From NCBI GenBank assembly GCA_002715505.1, contig PAZF01000017.1, positions 1 to 64,000 on the forward strand: a stretch of DNA of 64,000 nucleotides, given 5' to 3'. The notes under the pieces are model-generated. The model did not search any database, was not told where the DNA came from, and worked only from the letters and a program-made list of their open reading frames with translations. The position numbers were made by a program, and so were the translations under genes. Positions 44,908-53,819 of the stretch are shown in pieces (positions within the stretch are counted from its first letter, which is position 1; each line of letters starts with the position of its first letter). The DNA comes from Candidatus Pelagibacterales bacterium (GTDB lineage Bacteria > Pseudomonadota > Alphaproteobacteria > TMED109).

Positions 44908-45954
44908 ATGCTTTATAATAAGTATATTATTAGGATATTAATATTTATATTTTTTCTTATATTAATTACTATTATAAATTTTTCTTATTTAAAGACAGTT
45001 TTTTTCTTTAATAAAGAACTAAATTCAGGGATACTAATTATATTTTTCCTCGGGATTGGTCTGACTTTAAAGCATATTATTTACATAAGAAAAGAACATA
45101 AATGGCTTGCTAGCTTTTTTTCTCAAAATGTAACTTCTTCTAACTATACTCCTATTTTATTAAAAGATGTTAAGGATGAAATAAAAATTGAAAATGACTT
45201 TAGTATAGAGGATAAAAAGGCAAAAATACTTTTTGAGAAAATAGTTTCTAAAATGGACTTTGATAAGGAAGTAAATAGATATCTTATAGTAGTTTTAGTG
45301 TTTTTAGGCTTATTGGGAACTTTTTGGGGCCTTTTGCTAACGATAGACTCCGTAGGGAAAACTATAGGTGAGCTAAGTATAGAAGAGGACAATATTCTTT
45401 TAACTTTTTTAAGTTTAAAAGAGTCTTTAAAAGCCCCACTCGCAGGCATGGGAACAGCCTTCGCAACATCGCTTTTTGGTTTGGCAGCATCATTGAGTTT
45501 AGGATTTATCGACTTACAATATACTAAAGTACAAAACGACTTTCTTATTTATATAGAAGAAGTATTTTTCAATCTAAAAAAGAAAAGTAATTTTAATATA
45601 GGAAATAAATCAGAGGCGGGCGAAGAATATTTATTAGCGCTCTTATCACAAACAGCGGAAGGGGTCACTAATTTACAAAAACATCTAGAGAAAAGTGAAC
45701 ATTCTAGAAGAGAGCTAGAAGACTTAATTTCGAATGCTGTTAATACAATTACAAAAATAAATGATGAAATAAATATTAGAAATAATCAATTTCAAAAAGG
45801 AGAAATGGTAAGTCTCGATCATCTAAGAAATATAGATAATAATATTGAAGTATTTAAAAACCAGATTAAAGGTGAGAATATAGCCCAATTAGAAGAATTA
45901 TCTTCACAAATAACATTGCTGGCAAAAACAATATCATTAATAAAAAATAAATGA
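44908..45954 (+). CDS. MotA/TolQ/ExbB-like proton-channel protein
   Basis: A 348-residue membrane protein with four likely transmembrane segments (about 8-28, 34-54, 128-150 and 180-205). The channel motif LLGTFWGLLLTIDSVGKTI is followed by SLKESLKAPLAGMGTAFATSLFGLAASLSLGF, the MotA/ExbB core. A C-terminal cytoplasmic coiled coil (about 250-345) is unlike TolQ. It is separate from TolQ at 32736. The next gene, overlapping by four bases, encodes a MotB-like partner. Such pairs are conserved in alphaproteobacteria but uncharacterised as far as I know. Confidence 0.85.
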   Translation: MLYNKYIIRILIFIFFLILITIINFSYLKTVFFFNKELNSGILIIFFLGIGLTLKHIIYIRKEHKWLASFFSQNVTSSNYTPILLKDVKDEIKIENDFSIEDKKAKILFEKIVSKMDFDKEVNRYLIVVLVFLGLLGTFWGLLLTIDSVGKTIGELSIEEDNILLTFLSLKESLKAPLAGMGTAFATSLFGLAASLSLGFIDLQYTKVQNDFLIYIEEVFFNLKKKSNFNIGNKSEAGEEYLLALLSQTAEGVTNLQKHLEKSEHSRRELEDLISNAVNTITKINDEINIRNNQFQKGEMVSLDHLRNIDNNIEVFKNQIKGENIAQLEELSSQITLLAKTISLIKNK

Positions 45955-47009
45955 GAAGAAAACAAATATCTCAAGTAAATATATGGCCAGGATTTGTTGA
46001 TGCAATAACCACTTTATTATTAGTTTTTGTATTTTTATTAGCTATTTTTATGATATCTCAAACATTTTTAACACAGTCTATTTCAGGCAAAAATGCAGCT
46101 CTGCAAAGTTTAAGAGATCAGTTACAAAAACTAGATAGTGATTTGGAAGAAAATATGGGAAAAAATAAAAAACTATCAGAACTAATTGCAACATTAAATC
46201 AACAAATTGAGATTTTAAACTTAGAAAAGAATAATCTTGAGTCTAATTTATCAGAAAAAGAGAACTTAAATAAAAAATATCAATTAAATACTAAGGAGTT
46301 GGAAAAAAAGATCGCTAATTTATTTGATGAGTTAGGGATAGAAAAATTAAATCTTAAGACTGAAAAACAAGAATCAAAAAAACTAAATTATAAAATTGCA
46401 GATCTTAATGAAACAATAGAAAAACTAAATATTAAGTTATCCGAAGTTCAACAAGCGTTGTCAATTTCAGTTGATGATATAAACATTAAAGAAGTTGAGA
46501 TAGATAATTTAAAATTGAAGCTTGATGTTGCTCTCAAAGAGAAAATTGGAGAATTATCTGAATATAGATCAGAATTTTTTGGAAAATTAAAAGAAATTTT
46601 AAAAAATCAAAAAGAAATAAATATAGTGGGAGATAGATTTGTATTACAGTCAGAAATTCTGTTTAAATCTGGATCAGCCACAATAGGAACAAAAGGAAAA
46701 GCCAAATTAGCTGAAGTAACCACTTTATTAAAGTCAATTACAAAAAAAATTCCAAATAAAATAGATTGGATAATTCAAGTAGAAGGACATACTGATAACA
46801 TCCCTATATCTAATGATGAGTTCCCTTCGAATTGGGAACTTTCTGTAGCTAGAGCTATTGCGGTATCTAAAATAATGATAGATAATGGTGTCGAGCCTAA
46901 AAGAATTAATGTAGCAGGTTATGGAGAGTTTAGGCCATTAGTAGAAAATAGCAGCCTAGAAAATAGGAATAAAAATAGAAGAATTGAATTAAAGCTGACT
47001 CAACCATAA
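45951..47009 (+). CDS. MotB-like peptidoglycan-binding protein with long coiled coil
   Basis: A 352-residue partner of the preceding channel protein. One N-terminal transmembrane helix contains a candidate proton-relay aspartate (PGFVDAITTLLLVFVFLLAI). It is followed by a long coiled coil (about 45-215), then an OmpA domain with VEGHTDNIPIS, NWELSVARAIAVSKIM and NVAGYGEFRPL that should bind peptidoglycan. The architecture is that of a stator B subunit with an extended periplasmic stalk, unlike MotB or ExbD. xseB follows 15 bases later. Confidence 0.87.
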   Translation: MRRKQISQVNIWPGFVDAITTLLLVFVFLLAIFMISQTFLTQSISGKNAALQSLRDQLQKLDSDLEENMGKNKKLSELIATLNQQIEILNLEKNNLESNLSEKENLNKKYQLNTKELEKKIANLFDELGIEKLNLKTEKQESKKLNYKIADLNETIEKLNIKLSEVQQALSISVDDINIKEVEIDNLKLKLDVALKEKIGELSEYRSEFFGKLKEILKNQKEINIVGDRFVLQSEILFKSGSATIGTKGKAKLAEVTTLLKSITKKIPNKIDWIIQVEGHTDNIPISNDEFPSNWELSVARAIAVSKIMIDNGVEPKRINVAGYGEFRPLVENSSLENRNKNRRIELKLTQP

Positions 47010-47024
47010 TGAAAGCCTTACAAA

Positions 47025-47246
47025 ATGAATAAAAATAAAATAAAAATAAGCTTTGAAGAAGCTTTAAAAGATTTAGAGGAAATAGTAGAGGATCTAAATA
47101 GTGATGATTTAGATCTAGAGAAAGCTATTACTGCTTATGAAAAAGGTATGGAACTTAAAAAAATATGTGAAACAAGGCTCAAGGAAGCAAAACTTAGAAT
47201 AGAGACTATTAAAGATGAAAAAATAGAAATAAATAAAGATGACTAA
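47025..47246 (+). CDS. xseB: Exodeoxyribonuclease VII small subunit
   Basis: A 73-residue helical hairpin protein with the family pattern SFEEALKDLEEIVEDLNS, LDLEKAITAYEKGMEL and CETRLKEAKLRIE. It pairs with XseA (not in window) to degrade single-stranded DNA. It precedes ispA by 17 bases, a widely conserved order. Confidence 0.94.
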   Translation: MNKNKIKISFEEALKDLEEIVEDLNSDDLDLEKAITAYEKGMELKKICETRLKEAKLRIETIKDEKIEINKDD

Positions 47247-47263
47247 GGGTAATGTATTTCTAA

Positions 47264-48169
47264 ATGAAAGAAAAAAAAAAAATTGATTTAAATTTAAAGA
47301 TAAATAAGCAAAAAAGGCTTATAGAAAAAGAATTAAAAAAAACGCTTGTAAATATTTCTGCTCCAAAAGACTTAAAAAGTGTCATGTCATACGCAGTTTT
47401 AAATGGAGGAAAAAGAATTAGACCTTTTATTGTTTCAGAAGTTTCTAAATTATACAAAGTTAATTACTCTACATACAAGTATCCTTCCATGGCTATTGAA
47501 ATGGCACATTGTTTTTCTTTAATTTATGATGACCTTCCTTGTATGGATGATGATGATCTAAGAAGAGGAAAACCATCGGTCCATATAAAATTTAATGAAG
47601 CTAATGCTCTATTAGGTGGTGCATCGCTCTTAATCTTTGCTTATAATACACTTTCAAGTAAAAAATTCATAATAGATAAAAAAAAAAAACTATTACTTTT
47701 GGAAAGTTTTTCTAACTCTATAGGACATGAGGGTATGTTAGCTGGACAGTTCCTTGATTTGGAAGCTGAAAATCCAAAGTTTAAGATTAATTTAAAAAAA
47801 CTTAGTGAAATTCAAGAGAAGAAAACTGCTTTATTAATTGCATTTTGTTGTTATGTGGGAGGAATTTTAGGAAATGCTACAAAAAAAGAATTGGCAATAT
47901 TATTTGACTTTGGTCTTATTTTAGGAAAGATATTTCAGATTACTGATGATCTTTTGGATAAAGAAGGTAATCAAAAACTCACAGGAAAAAAAATTAATAA
48001 AGATGAAACTCTTAACAAGGCTACTATTATTAGGGTAAAAGGAATTAACTTTGCTAAAAAAGAGTTAAAGAAAAATTCTTCTGATGCAAAAAATAAATTA
48101 TCTTATCTCAATAAAAATACTGAGGTTTTGAGTCAATTAATAGATTATATATGCTCTAGAACAAGCTAA
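47264..48169 (+). CDS. ispA: Farnesyl/geranyl diphosphate synthase
   Basis: A short-chain prenyl transferase making C15 (or C10) isoprenoid diphosphates. The 301-residue protein has the GGKRIRPF substrate motif, the first aspartate-rich motif DDLPCMDDDDLRRGKPSVH, GQFLDL and the second DDLLD. Two A12 runs (47271-47282 and 47678-47689) encode lysines in frame. In many alphaproteobacteria dxs stands between ispA and tlyA; here tlyA follows directly with a one-base overlap. Confidence 0.93.
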   Translation: MKEKKKIDLNLKINKQKRLIEKELKKTLVNISAPKDLKSVMSYAVLNGGKRIRPFIVSEVSKLYKVNYSTYKYPSMAIEMAHCFSLIYDDLPCMDDDDLRRGKPSVHIKFNEANALLGGASLLIFAYNTLSSKKFIIDKKKKLLLLESFSNSIGHEGMLAGQFLDLEAENPKFKINLKKLSEIQEKKTALLIAFCCYVGGILGNATKKELAILFDFGLILGKIFQITDDLLDKEGNQKLTGKKINKDETLNKATIIRVKGINFAKKELKKNSSDAKNKLSYLNKNTEVLSQLIDYICSRTS

Positions 48170-48903
48170 TGAAAGAAAAGTTTCGTCTAGATAACCTGTT
48201 GGTATTAAACAAACATGCAGAAAACGTAAATAAGGCAAAGGCTTTAGTAATGTCAGGAAAGGTCTTAGTTAATGATATGAAAATAGATAAGCCAGGAACA
48301 AAATTTACTAATGATGTAATTATCAGAATTATTAAAAAGTCTCACAATTGGGTGTCTAGAGGAGGAATTAAACTTGAACATGCTATCAATAAACTTAATA
48401 TAAAAATTGAAAATAGAATATGTGCGGATTTAGGGTCTTCCACAGGAGGGTTTACAGAGGTTTTATTAAGCAAAAAAGCAAGACAAGTATATAGCGTTGA
48501 TGTAGGTAAAGGATTATTAGATTGGAGAGTTTTGACCAATAAAAAAGTAACCCTAATAGAAAATACGAATGTTAGAAAATTAGCTCTAGAAGATATATCT
48601 TCAGAAATAAGTTTTATCACTTGTGATTTATCATTTATAAGTTTAACTAAAGGATTGGAAAAAATCATAGTCACCAAGAATAAAAACATATCAATATTAG
48701 CATTAATTAAACCTCAATTTGAATTGTCTAAAGATATGATTGGTAAAAAGGGTGTAGTAACAAATAAAGACTATAGAAAAACTGCTATAACTAAAATTAT
48801 ATCTTGGTTTGAGATTAATGGATGGATTAAAAAAGATATTATTGCAAGCCCTATAACAGGAATGGCTGGAAATAAAGAATATTTTATTTATTGTGTAAAA
48901 TAA
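48169..48903 (+). CDS. tlyA: TlyA-family rRNA 2'-O-methyltransferase
   Basis: A 244-residue protein with an N-terminal S4 RNA-binding domain (FRLDNLLVLNKHAENVNKAKALVMSGKVLVND) and an FtsJ-like SAM methyltransferase domain (ICADLGSSTGGFTEVLLSKKA, FITCDLSFISL, ALIKPQFE). Members of this family methylate ribose in 16S/23S rRNA; the old name hemolysin is not supported. It overlaps ispA by one base and the convergent AhpD-like gene by 16. Confidence 0.93.
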   Translation: MKEKFRLDNLLVLNKHAENVNKAKALVMSGKVLVNDMKIDKPGTKFTNDVIIRIIKKSHNWVSRGGIKLEHAINKLNIKIENRICADLGSSTGGFTEVLLSKKARQVYSVDVGKGLLDWRVLTNKKVTLIENTNVRKLALEDISSEISFITCDLSFISLTKGLEKIIVTKNKNISILALIKPQFELSKDMIGKKGVVTNKDYRKTAITKIISWFEINGWIKKDIIASPITGMAGNKEYFIYCVK

Positions 48904-49481
48904 TACTCTTTATTTGGTTGCATATTAGTTCCTGAAGCAATTCTATTAGTCATATTGAAAAATGCACAAACTTCTATAATTTCTAATATGTGGTGCTCAG
49001 TAAAATTAACTTTCCTAAGTTTATTTCTATCAGATTCATCTATCAAATGACTAGTTAATGTAAGCTTCTCAGCAAAATTTAACATCTCTTTATGCTTTTT
49101 ACTTAATTCAGCAATCTTATAATTTATAAGTATTTTTTTCGAAAGTATTTTATCATTCATTAGTTTTCCTAGATTGTATGAATGGGAAACACAACAATAC
49201 AAACATCTATTCAGAGAGGATACTACTACAGCAATCATTTCCTTTTCCACTTTTTTTAGAAAGTTTTCTTCCTGCATTAATCTATTATAAAAAATATTAA
49301 ATGCATCAAATTTCCTTTTATCAATAGTATTTGTTTTTAAAATATTTGGAACTAACCCAAGTTTTTCTTCACATATTATAAGATATTCTTTTATATCTTT
49401 ATTTACACCATTAATATTTATAGGGATCTTTAAAGACCATAATTTTTCAGTATTTTTTTTTATATTAATTTTTTTTTTCAT
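48888..49481 (-). CDS. AhpD-like carboxymuconolactone decarboxylase family protein
   Basis: A 197-residue all-helical protein of the CMD/AhpD superfamily, in the group often named peroxidase-related or alkylhydroperoxidase-like. The redox motif is [15 protein letters not shown] (C-x-x-C-x-x-x-H), with the preceding [13 protein letters not shown] glutamate. It may reduce peroxides with a thiol partner. It overlaps the aroC stop by 17 bases upstream and the tlyA stop by 16 bases downstream, unusually dense even for this window. Confidence 0.8.
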   Translation of the reverse strand: MKKKINIKKNTEKLWSLKIPININGVNKDIKEYLIICEEKLGLVPNILKTNTIDKRKFDAFNIFYNRLMQEENFLKKVEKEMIAVVVSSLNRCLYCCVSHSYNLGKLMNDKILSKKILINYKIAELSKKHKEMLNFAEKLTLTSHLIDESDRNKLRKVNFTEHHILEIIEVCAFFNMTNRIASGTNMQPNKEYYFTQ

Positions 49482-50553
49482 TTCTATTTAAGGCATAATT
49501 TCTTAATAAGTGGTCCGCAAGAACTAATGCTACCATTGCTTCTGCAACCGGAACGCACCTAATACCTACACATGGGTCATGTCTTCCTTTAGTTCTAATT
49601 TTAGTGTTATTTAAATCTGTTGTTATAGTTTTTTGGAATTTAAGAATTGATGAGGTAGGCTTGACAGCTAGTCTACAAACTAAGTCTTGACCAGAAGATA
49701 TACCTCCTAAAACTCCTCCTGAATTATTTGATAGAAATTTAACTTTTCCTTTTTTATCTACAATAATTTCATCGGAGTTTTGTTCCCCGGTCATTGAAAC
49801 TACACTAAATCCTGCTCCTATTTCTACTCCTTTTACAGCATTAATGCCCATGAGGGCTGATGCTAAGTCTGCATCTAACTTTCCATATATAGGCTCTCCT
49901 AAGCCTGTTGGCATACCATTTACATTAACTTCAATAAGAGCTCCACAGGAACTACCCGATTTTCTAATTTTAGTTAAATAATTTTTCCAATCCTCTATTA
50001 CTGAAGGATCAGGGCAGAAAAAATCATTGCTGGCAATAAAATCACTATTCCATTTTTTTCTATTTATTTTTTTTTTTCCTATTTGAATAACTGCTCCTTT
50101 GATACTTATTTTTGAACCTAGAATTAATCTTGCTATAGCCCCAGCTGCTACTCGCATAGCAGTTTCTCTTGCACTTGATCTTCCACCTCCTCTGTAATCT
50201 CTTACGCCATATTTTTTAAAATATGTATAGTCAGCATGAGCAGGTCTAAACTTATTTTTAATATCGTCATAGTCCTTTGATTTTTTATCCATATTTTTAA
50301 TAACTAGGCCTATAGGAGTTCCTGTTGATCTTCCTTCAAATAGTCCTGAAACAATTTTAATTTTATCTTTTTCTTTTCTTTGTGTTACAAACTTTGAGTT
50401 GCCTGGTTTTCTCTGATTTAAATATTTTTGAATAAAGGCTTCCTTTATTTCAATATTTGGAGGCACTCCATCCAACACTGCTCCTATTTGCTCTCCATGA
50501 CTTTCCCCCCATGTTGTTAAACTCAATATTTTTCCAAAGGTGTTACTAGACAT
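49465..50553 (-). CDS. aroC: Chorismate synthase
   Basis: AroC makes chorismate, the last step of the shikimate pathway, using reduced FMN. The 362-residue protein has [66 protein letters not shown] and [18 protein letters not shown]. Its ATG is adjacent to the fabI stop. AroQ of the same pathway lies at 3516. Confidence 0.97.
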   Translation of the reverse strand: MSSNTFGKILSLTTWGESHGEQIGAVLDGVPPNIEIKEAFIQKYLNQRKPGNSKFVTQRKEKDKIKIVSGLFEGRSTGTPIGLVIKNMDKKSKDYDDIKNKFRPAHADYTYFKKYGVRDYRGGGRSSARETAMRVAAGAIARLILGSKISIKGAVIQIGKKKINRKKWNSDFIASNDFFCPDPSVIEDWKNYLTKIRKSGSSCGALIEVNVNGMPTGLGEPIYGKLDADLASALMGINAVKGVEIGAGFSVVSMTGEQNSDEIIVDKKGKVKFLSNNSGGVLGGISSGQDLVCRLAVKPTSSILKFQKTITTDLNNTKIRTKGRHDPCVGIRCVPVAEAMVALVLADHLLRNYALNRNEKKN

Positions 50554-51360
50554 TTATACTTTACTTATATCTGGAGCGTTTACATTCTTCATACCAATTA
50601 CATTATATCCTGCATCTACATGTAAAATTTCTCCCGTAGTTCCGCTGCTTAGATCGGATAATAAATACACTCCTGCTCCGCCTACATCATCTAATGTAAT
50701 GTTTCTCTCTAATGGGGAGTTGTATTGATTCCATTTTAAAATATATCTGAAATCAGAAATTCCTGATGCTGCTAAAGTTCTGACCGGTCCTGCCGATATT
50801 GCATTAACTCTCATGTTCTTTTTTCCTAAATCAACTGCTAAATACTTAACACTGGTTTCTAATGCAGCCTTTGCTATTCCCATAACATTATAATGAGGTA
50901 TAACTTTTTCTGCTCCAAAGTAAGATAGTGTTAATAAGCTTGCATTTTCATTTAAATAAGGAAGAGCGTTCTTAATTAGCGAAGTAAAAGAATAGCAAGA
51001 AATTTCCATAGTTTTTAGAAAATTTTCTTTAGATGTTTGAACATAGTCACCATTTAATTCGTCCTTGTCTGAGAATGCAACTGCATGAACTATAAAGTCA
51101 AGCTTTCCAAAATTATCTGATAGTGTTTTAAAAAACAACGGAGATCCTTTATAATCTTGTACATCAAATTGATAAGTAAAATTAGAGTTTACTTTTTTAG
51201 CAAGTGGAATAATTCTTTTTTTTAAAGCATCACTTTGATATGTAAAAGCTAGTGATCCTCCACTGTTAAATGCACTATTTGCGATACCCCAAGCTAAAGA
51301 TCTTTCATTGGCAACTCCTACTATTAAGCCTCTTTTGTTATTTAGTAAATTGCTTTTCAT
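50554..51360 (-). CDS. fabI: Enoyl-ACP reductase FabI
   Basis: An NADH-dependent reductase of type II fatty acid synthesis. The 268-residue SDR-type protein has the N-terminal GLIVGVANERSLAWGIA, the catalytic Y-(x6)-K arrangement (YNVMGIAKAALE) and NAISAGPVRTLAASGI. The fabI-aroC neighbour pair is common in alphaproteobacteria. Confidence 0.96.
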   Translation of the reverse strand: MKSNLLNNKRGLIVGVANERSLAWGIANSAFNSGGSLAFTYQSDALKKRIIPLAKKVNSNFTYQFDVQDYKGSPLFFKTLSDNFGKLDFIVHAVAFSDKDELNGDYVQTSKENFLKTMEISCYSFTSLIKNALPYLNENASLLTLSYFGAEKVIPHYNVMGIAKAALETSVKYLAVDLGKKNMRVNAISAGPVRTLAASGISDFRYILKWNQYNSPLERNITLDDVGGAGVYLLSDLSSGTTGEILHVDAGYNVIGMKNVNAPDISKV

Positions 51361-51452
51361 TTAGTTTAATTTTTAATTTAATTTTGAATATACATAATTT
51401 TTATCATTTTTTACAATACAAATATAGTTATTATTTTTATAATATTAAAATT

Positions 51453-52154
51453 ATGAAAGCTTTATTTTTTGATATTTTTGGAACATTAGTAGACTGGAGA
51501 ACAAGTTTAATTAGTGAAATTAAAAAAAATAAAATTATTAAAGAGAATGATTTGTATATAGAAAAATTTGTAATTAATTGGAGATTAGAATACCAGCCTA
51601 TTTTAAATGAAGTAAATAAAAAAAAAATTCCTTGGATGCTATTAGATGAATTGCATTTTATCTCCTTGAACCATGTGTTAAAAAAAATGAAAATTAATCA
51701 TTTAAGTGAAAATCAAAAAAGAGAACTAATATATTGTTGGCATAAACTTAGACCTTGGAGTGATAGTGTGAATGGATTGATTTCACTAAATGAAAAATTT
51801 ATTACTAGCAGTTTATCAAATGGAAGTATTGCCTTACAAAAAAATTTAGTGAAACACGCAAATTTAAAATTTAACTTTTTGATTTCTGCAGAGAATTTTA
51901 AAAAATATAAGCCTGATTTATCTGTTTACCTTAGGGCAGCAACTACTTTGGGATTTAAACCTCAAGAGTGTGGATTGGTAGCTTCTCATAAAAACGATTT
52001 ATTAGCAGCCTCTAAAGTAGGATTTAATACGATTTTTATTAAAAGAGAAAAAGAATATGGTAATTTTTTCTATAAATTTCCCAAAACTTCTTATGAGCCA
52101 AATATCTCTATAAGTTCATTAGATAATTTAATAGATATAATATTTAAAAAATAA
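51453..52154 (+). CDS. Haloacid dehalogenase type II family hydrolase
   Basis: A 233-residue HAD-fold hydrolase. The nucleophile motif FFDIFGTLVDWR (single Asp, no second Asp) is that of type II haloacid dehalogenases. Later motifs are SSLSNGS, the lysine in FKKYKPDLSVY, and LVASHKNDLLAASKVGFNTIFIKR. The ATG at 51453 was chosen because it places the motif at the N-terminus; the frame is open to 51270 but overlaps divergent fabI. The substrate is unknown; 2-haloacids or phosphoglycolate-like compounds are possible. Confidence 0.85.
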   Translation: MKALFFDIFGTLVDWRTSLISEIKKNKIIKENDLYIEKFVINWRLEYQPILNEVNKKKIPWMLLDELHFISLNHVLKKMKINHLSENQKRELIYCWHKLRPWSDSVNGLISLNEKFITSSLSNGSIALQKNLVKHANLKFNFLISAENFKKYKPDLSVYLRAATTLGFKPQECGLVASHKNDLLAASKVGFNTIFIKREKEYGNFFYKFPKTSYEPNISISSLDNLIDIIFKK

Positions 52155-52186
52155 TTAAATAATTTTTATATAATTTAGCTTTTTAA

Positions 52187-52648
52187 TTAAGAGTATAACA
52201 AGCTTAATGTCTCAGCAACTAAAGCAAGCTTATTACTACCTTGTATTTCAATAGTTACTTTACTGTTTAGCATTATTCCTCCTTTATAGTCTTTTACATT
52301 CTGCACTAAAATATTTGCTCTAATATTACTATTACAAATTACAGGAGAAATAAATCTTATTTTTTCTGTTCCATAATTTAAAATTAATTTAAGATTTTTA
52401 CATTCCCAAATTTCATTAACAAACTTTGGAATTAATGATAAAGAATAGTAACCATGTGCAATAGTTTTTTTAAAAGGACTTTCTTTTCTTGTTCTTTTTT
52501 CGTCAACGTGGATCCATTGGAAATCATCAGTTGCTGAAGCAAATTGATTTATTTCTTTTTGTGTTACTAATTTCCATTTACTAACACCTAAAGATGTTCC
52601 TATTAGTTTTTTGAAATCTTCAGGGCTATCTATTATTTTTTTCGACAC
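52187..52648 (-). CDS. MaoC-like (R)-specific enoyl-CoA hydratase
   Basis: A 153-residue hotdog-fold hydratase. The catalytic Asp/His pattern is ASATDDFQWIHVDEKRTRKES followed by TIAHGYYSLSLIPKF. The family hydrates 2-enoyl-CoA to (R)-3-hydroxyacyl-CoA, linking beta-oxidation and polyester synthesis. It sits between the HAD gene (convergent) and msrB (divergent). Confidence 0.88.
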   Translation of the reverse strand: MSKKIIDSPEDFKKLIGTSLGVSKWKLVTQKEINQFASATDDFQWIHVDEKRTRKESPFKKTIAHGYYSLSLIPKFVNEIWECKNLKLILNYGTEKIRFISPVICNSNIRANILVQNVKDYKGGIMLNSKVTIEIQGSNKLALVAETLSLLYS

Positions 52649-52692
52649 AAAATAAGATTAACATTTAAAAAAAAAAATGCTATTTAATTACT

Positions 52693-53055
52693 ATGATCGA
52701 TAAAAATAGTTTAGCTTACAGAGTAACTAGAAACGGAGAAACAGAACCTCCATTTTCTGGAGAATATAATAACAATAAAAAAAAAGGAACTTACTTTTGT
52801 ATTAATTGTAATAGTCCTTTATTTTCATCCAAACAAAAATTTGACTCAAGGTCAGGGTGGCCTTCATTTTTTGATGCTATAGATAAAAAATTGGTCAAAG
52901 AAATAGAGGATAATAGTTATGGAATGAAAAGAATTGAAGTAAAATGTGCTAAATGTGACTCACATTTAGGACATGTTTTTCCTGACGGACCAAAACCCAC
53001 GGGGTTGAGATATTGTATCAACTCTGTATCCTTAAAGTTTAAAGAGAATACTTAA
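52693..53055 (+). CDS. msrB: Peptide-methionine (R)-S-oxide reductase MsrB
   Basis: A 120-residue repair enzyme for oxidised methionine. The two zinc CxxC pairs are CINC and CAKC; the middle has [12 protein letters not shown], and the catalytic cysteine is in [11 protein letters not shown] preceded by [11 protein letters not shown]. The length is slightly short but complete. Its stop is seven bases from the convergent FadJ-like stop. Confidence 0.95.
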   Translation: MIDKNSLAYRVTRNGETEPPFSGEYNNNKKKGTYFCINCNSPLFSSKQKFDSRSGWPSFFDAIDKKLVKEIEDNSYGMKRIEVKCAKCDSHLGHVFPDGPKPTGLRYCINSVSLKFKENT

Positions 53056-53062
53056 TTTATCT

Positions 53063-53818
53063 TTATTTGTAACTAAAGAGCTTGTGGTTTATTAACCATT
53101 TTAGCCATTTTTTTTCAATAGATAATCCAGAATCATAATGACAAACAGAACTTTCAAAAATAGTGGATAATATAGCACTATATTCTGGCTTCTGATTTTT
53201 ATAAAGACTTAGCATTTTAGAATTATAAAATATAAAAGTGTTAGTAAATGTTTGATCCCAAAAAGTTTTTGTTTCACCTATTTTGTTAAAATTATCTATT
53301 GTATTGTTAAATAATTTCAAATTTATACATTGATCATAGTTTAATTCTTTATCAATTAAAAATGCTTTTAACGCATTATTATATCCAATTAATCTTGTTA
53401 ACCTTTGAGTAGTTCCTAAAAAAGGCATAATGCCATTTTTAGTTTCGTTAAGTTTAAGTATAGTACTCTTTTCAGCTTTAATAAAGTTGCATAATAAGGC
53501 TATCTCCATAGCTGGACCCATTACTTCACCTTTAATTTCAGAGGTAAATAAAATTTTACTTTCTTGTAAAATTTTAGAAACTGAATGAAGCGTATTTAAG
53601 GTATTATCTAAATCAATATTACCCTTTCCAACGATCATACTTTCTAATAGTAGTTTAGTTTTAAAGTTTCCAATAATTCTTAACTTTTTAAAGTTACTTT
53701 CATTTTCTATTTTCTGTAATAAACTTAGAAGATTTTTAAAACTATTAAAATCAAATTCTTCACCAATAATTTCAAGAGCAGAATTTTTTTCAGAAAATTC
53801 AAATGTTACTGGTATCAC
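53063..53818 (-). CDS. Crotonase-half of a FadJ-type multifunctional protein, dehydrogenase half absent
   Basis: A 251-residue protein matching the N-terminal enoyl-CoA hydratase part of FadJ-like proteins. Segments are EVMGPAMEIALLC, LNETKNGIMPFLGTTQRLTRLIG, and a linker resembling the FadJ YPAPRAIL-xx-YE and LRIESRYF region (EYSAILSTIFESS, LSIEKKWLKWLI). The two catalytic glutamates, E105 and E125, keep the FadB spacing of 20. The FxAGAD oxyanion segment is replaced by FKTKLLL, so activity is doubtful. The 3-hydroxyacyl-CoA dehydrogenase domains that should follow (about 450 residues) are missing. It starts one base after the thiolase stop and ends seven bases from msrB. Confidence 0.8.
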   Translation of the reverse strand: MIPVTFEFSEKNSALEIIGEEFDFNSFKNLLSLLQKIENESNFKKLRIIGNFKTKLLLESMIVGKGNIDLDNTLNTLHSVSKILQESKILFTSEIKGEVMGPAMEIALLCNFIKAEKSTILKLNETKNGIMPFLGTTQRLTRLIGYNNALKAFLIDKELNYDQCINLKLFNNTIDNFNKIGETKTFWDQTFTNTFIFYNSKMLSLYKNQKPEYSAILSTIFESSVCHYDSGLSIEKKWLKWLINHKLFSYK

Positions 53819-53819
53819 A

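Noticed and set aside
44908-47009. Zorya anti-phage system (ZorA/ZorB)
   Set aside because: The MotA-like/MotB-like pair superficially resembles ZorAB, but no ZorC, ZorD or ZorE gene follows (next are xseB, ispA, tlyA), and the tail and stalk arrangement differs. The neighbourhood is housekeeping.
48169-48903. Hemolysin
   Set aside because: TlyA homologues are often labelled so, but the S4 plus FtsJ domains indicate an RNA methyltransferase.
51270-51452. N-terminal extension of the HAD hydrolase
   Set aside because: The extra 61 residues overlap divergent fabI and are unlike the family, whose nucleophile motif lies at the N-terminus.
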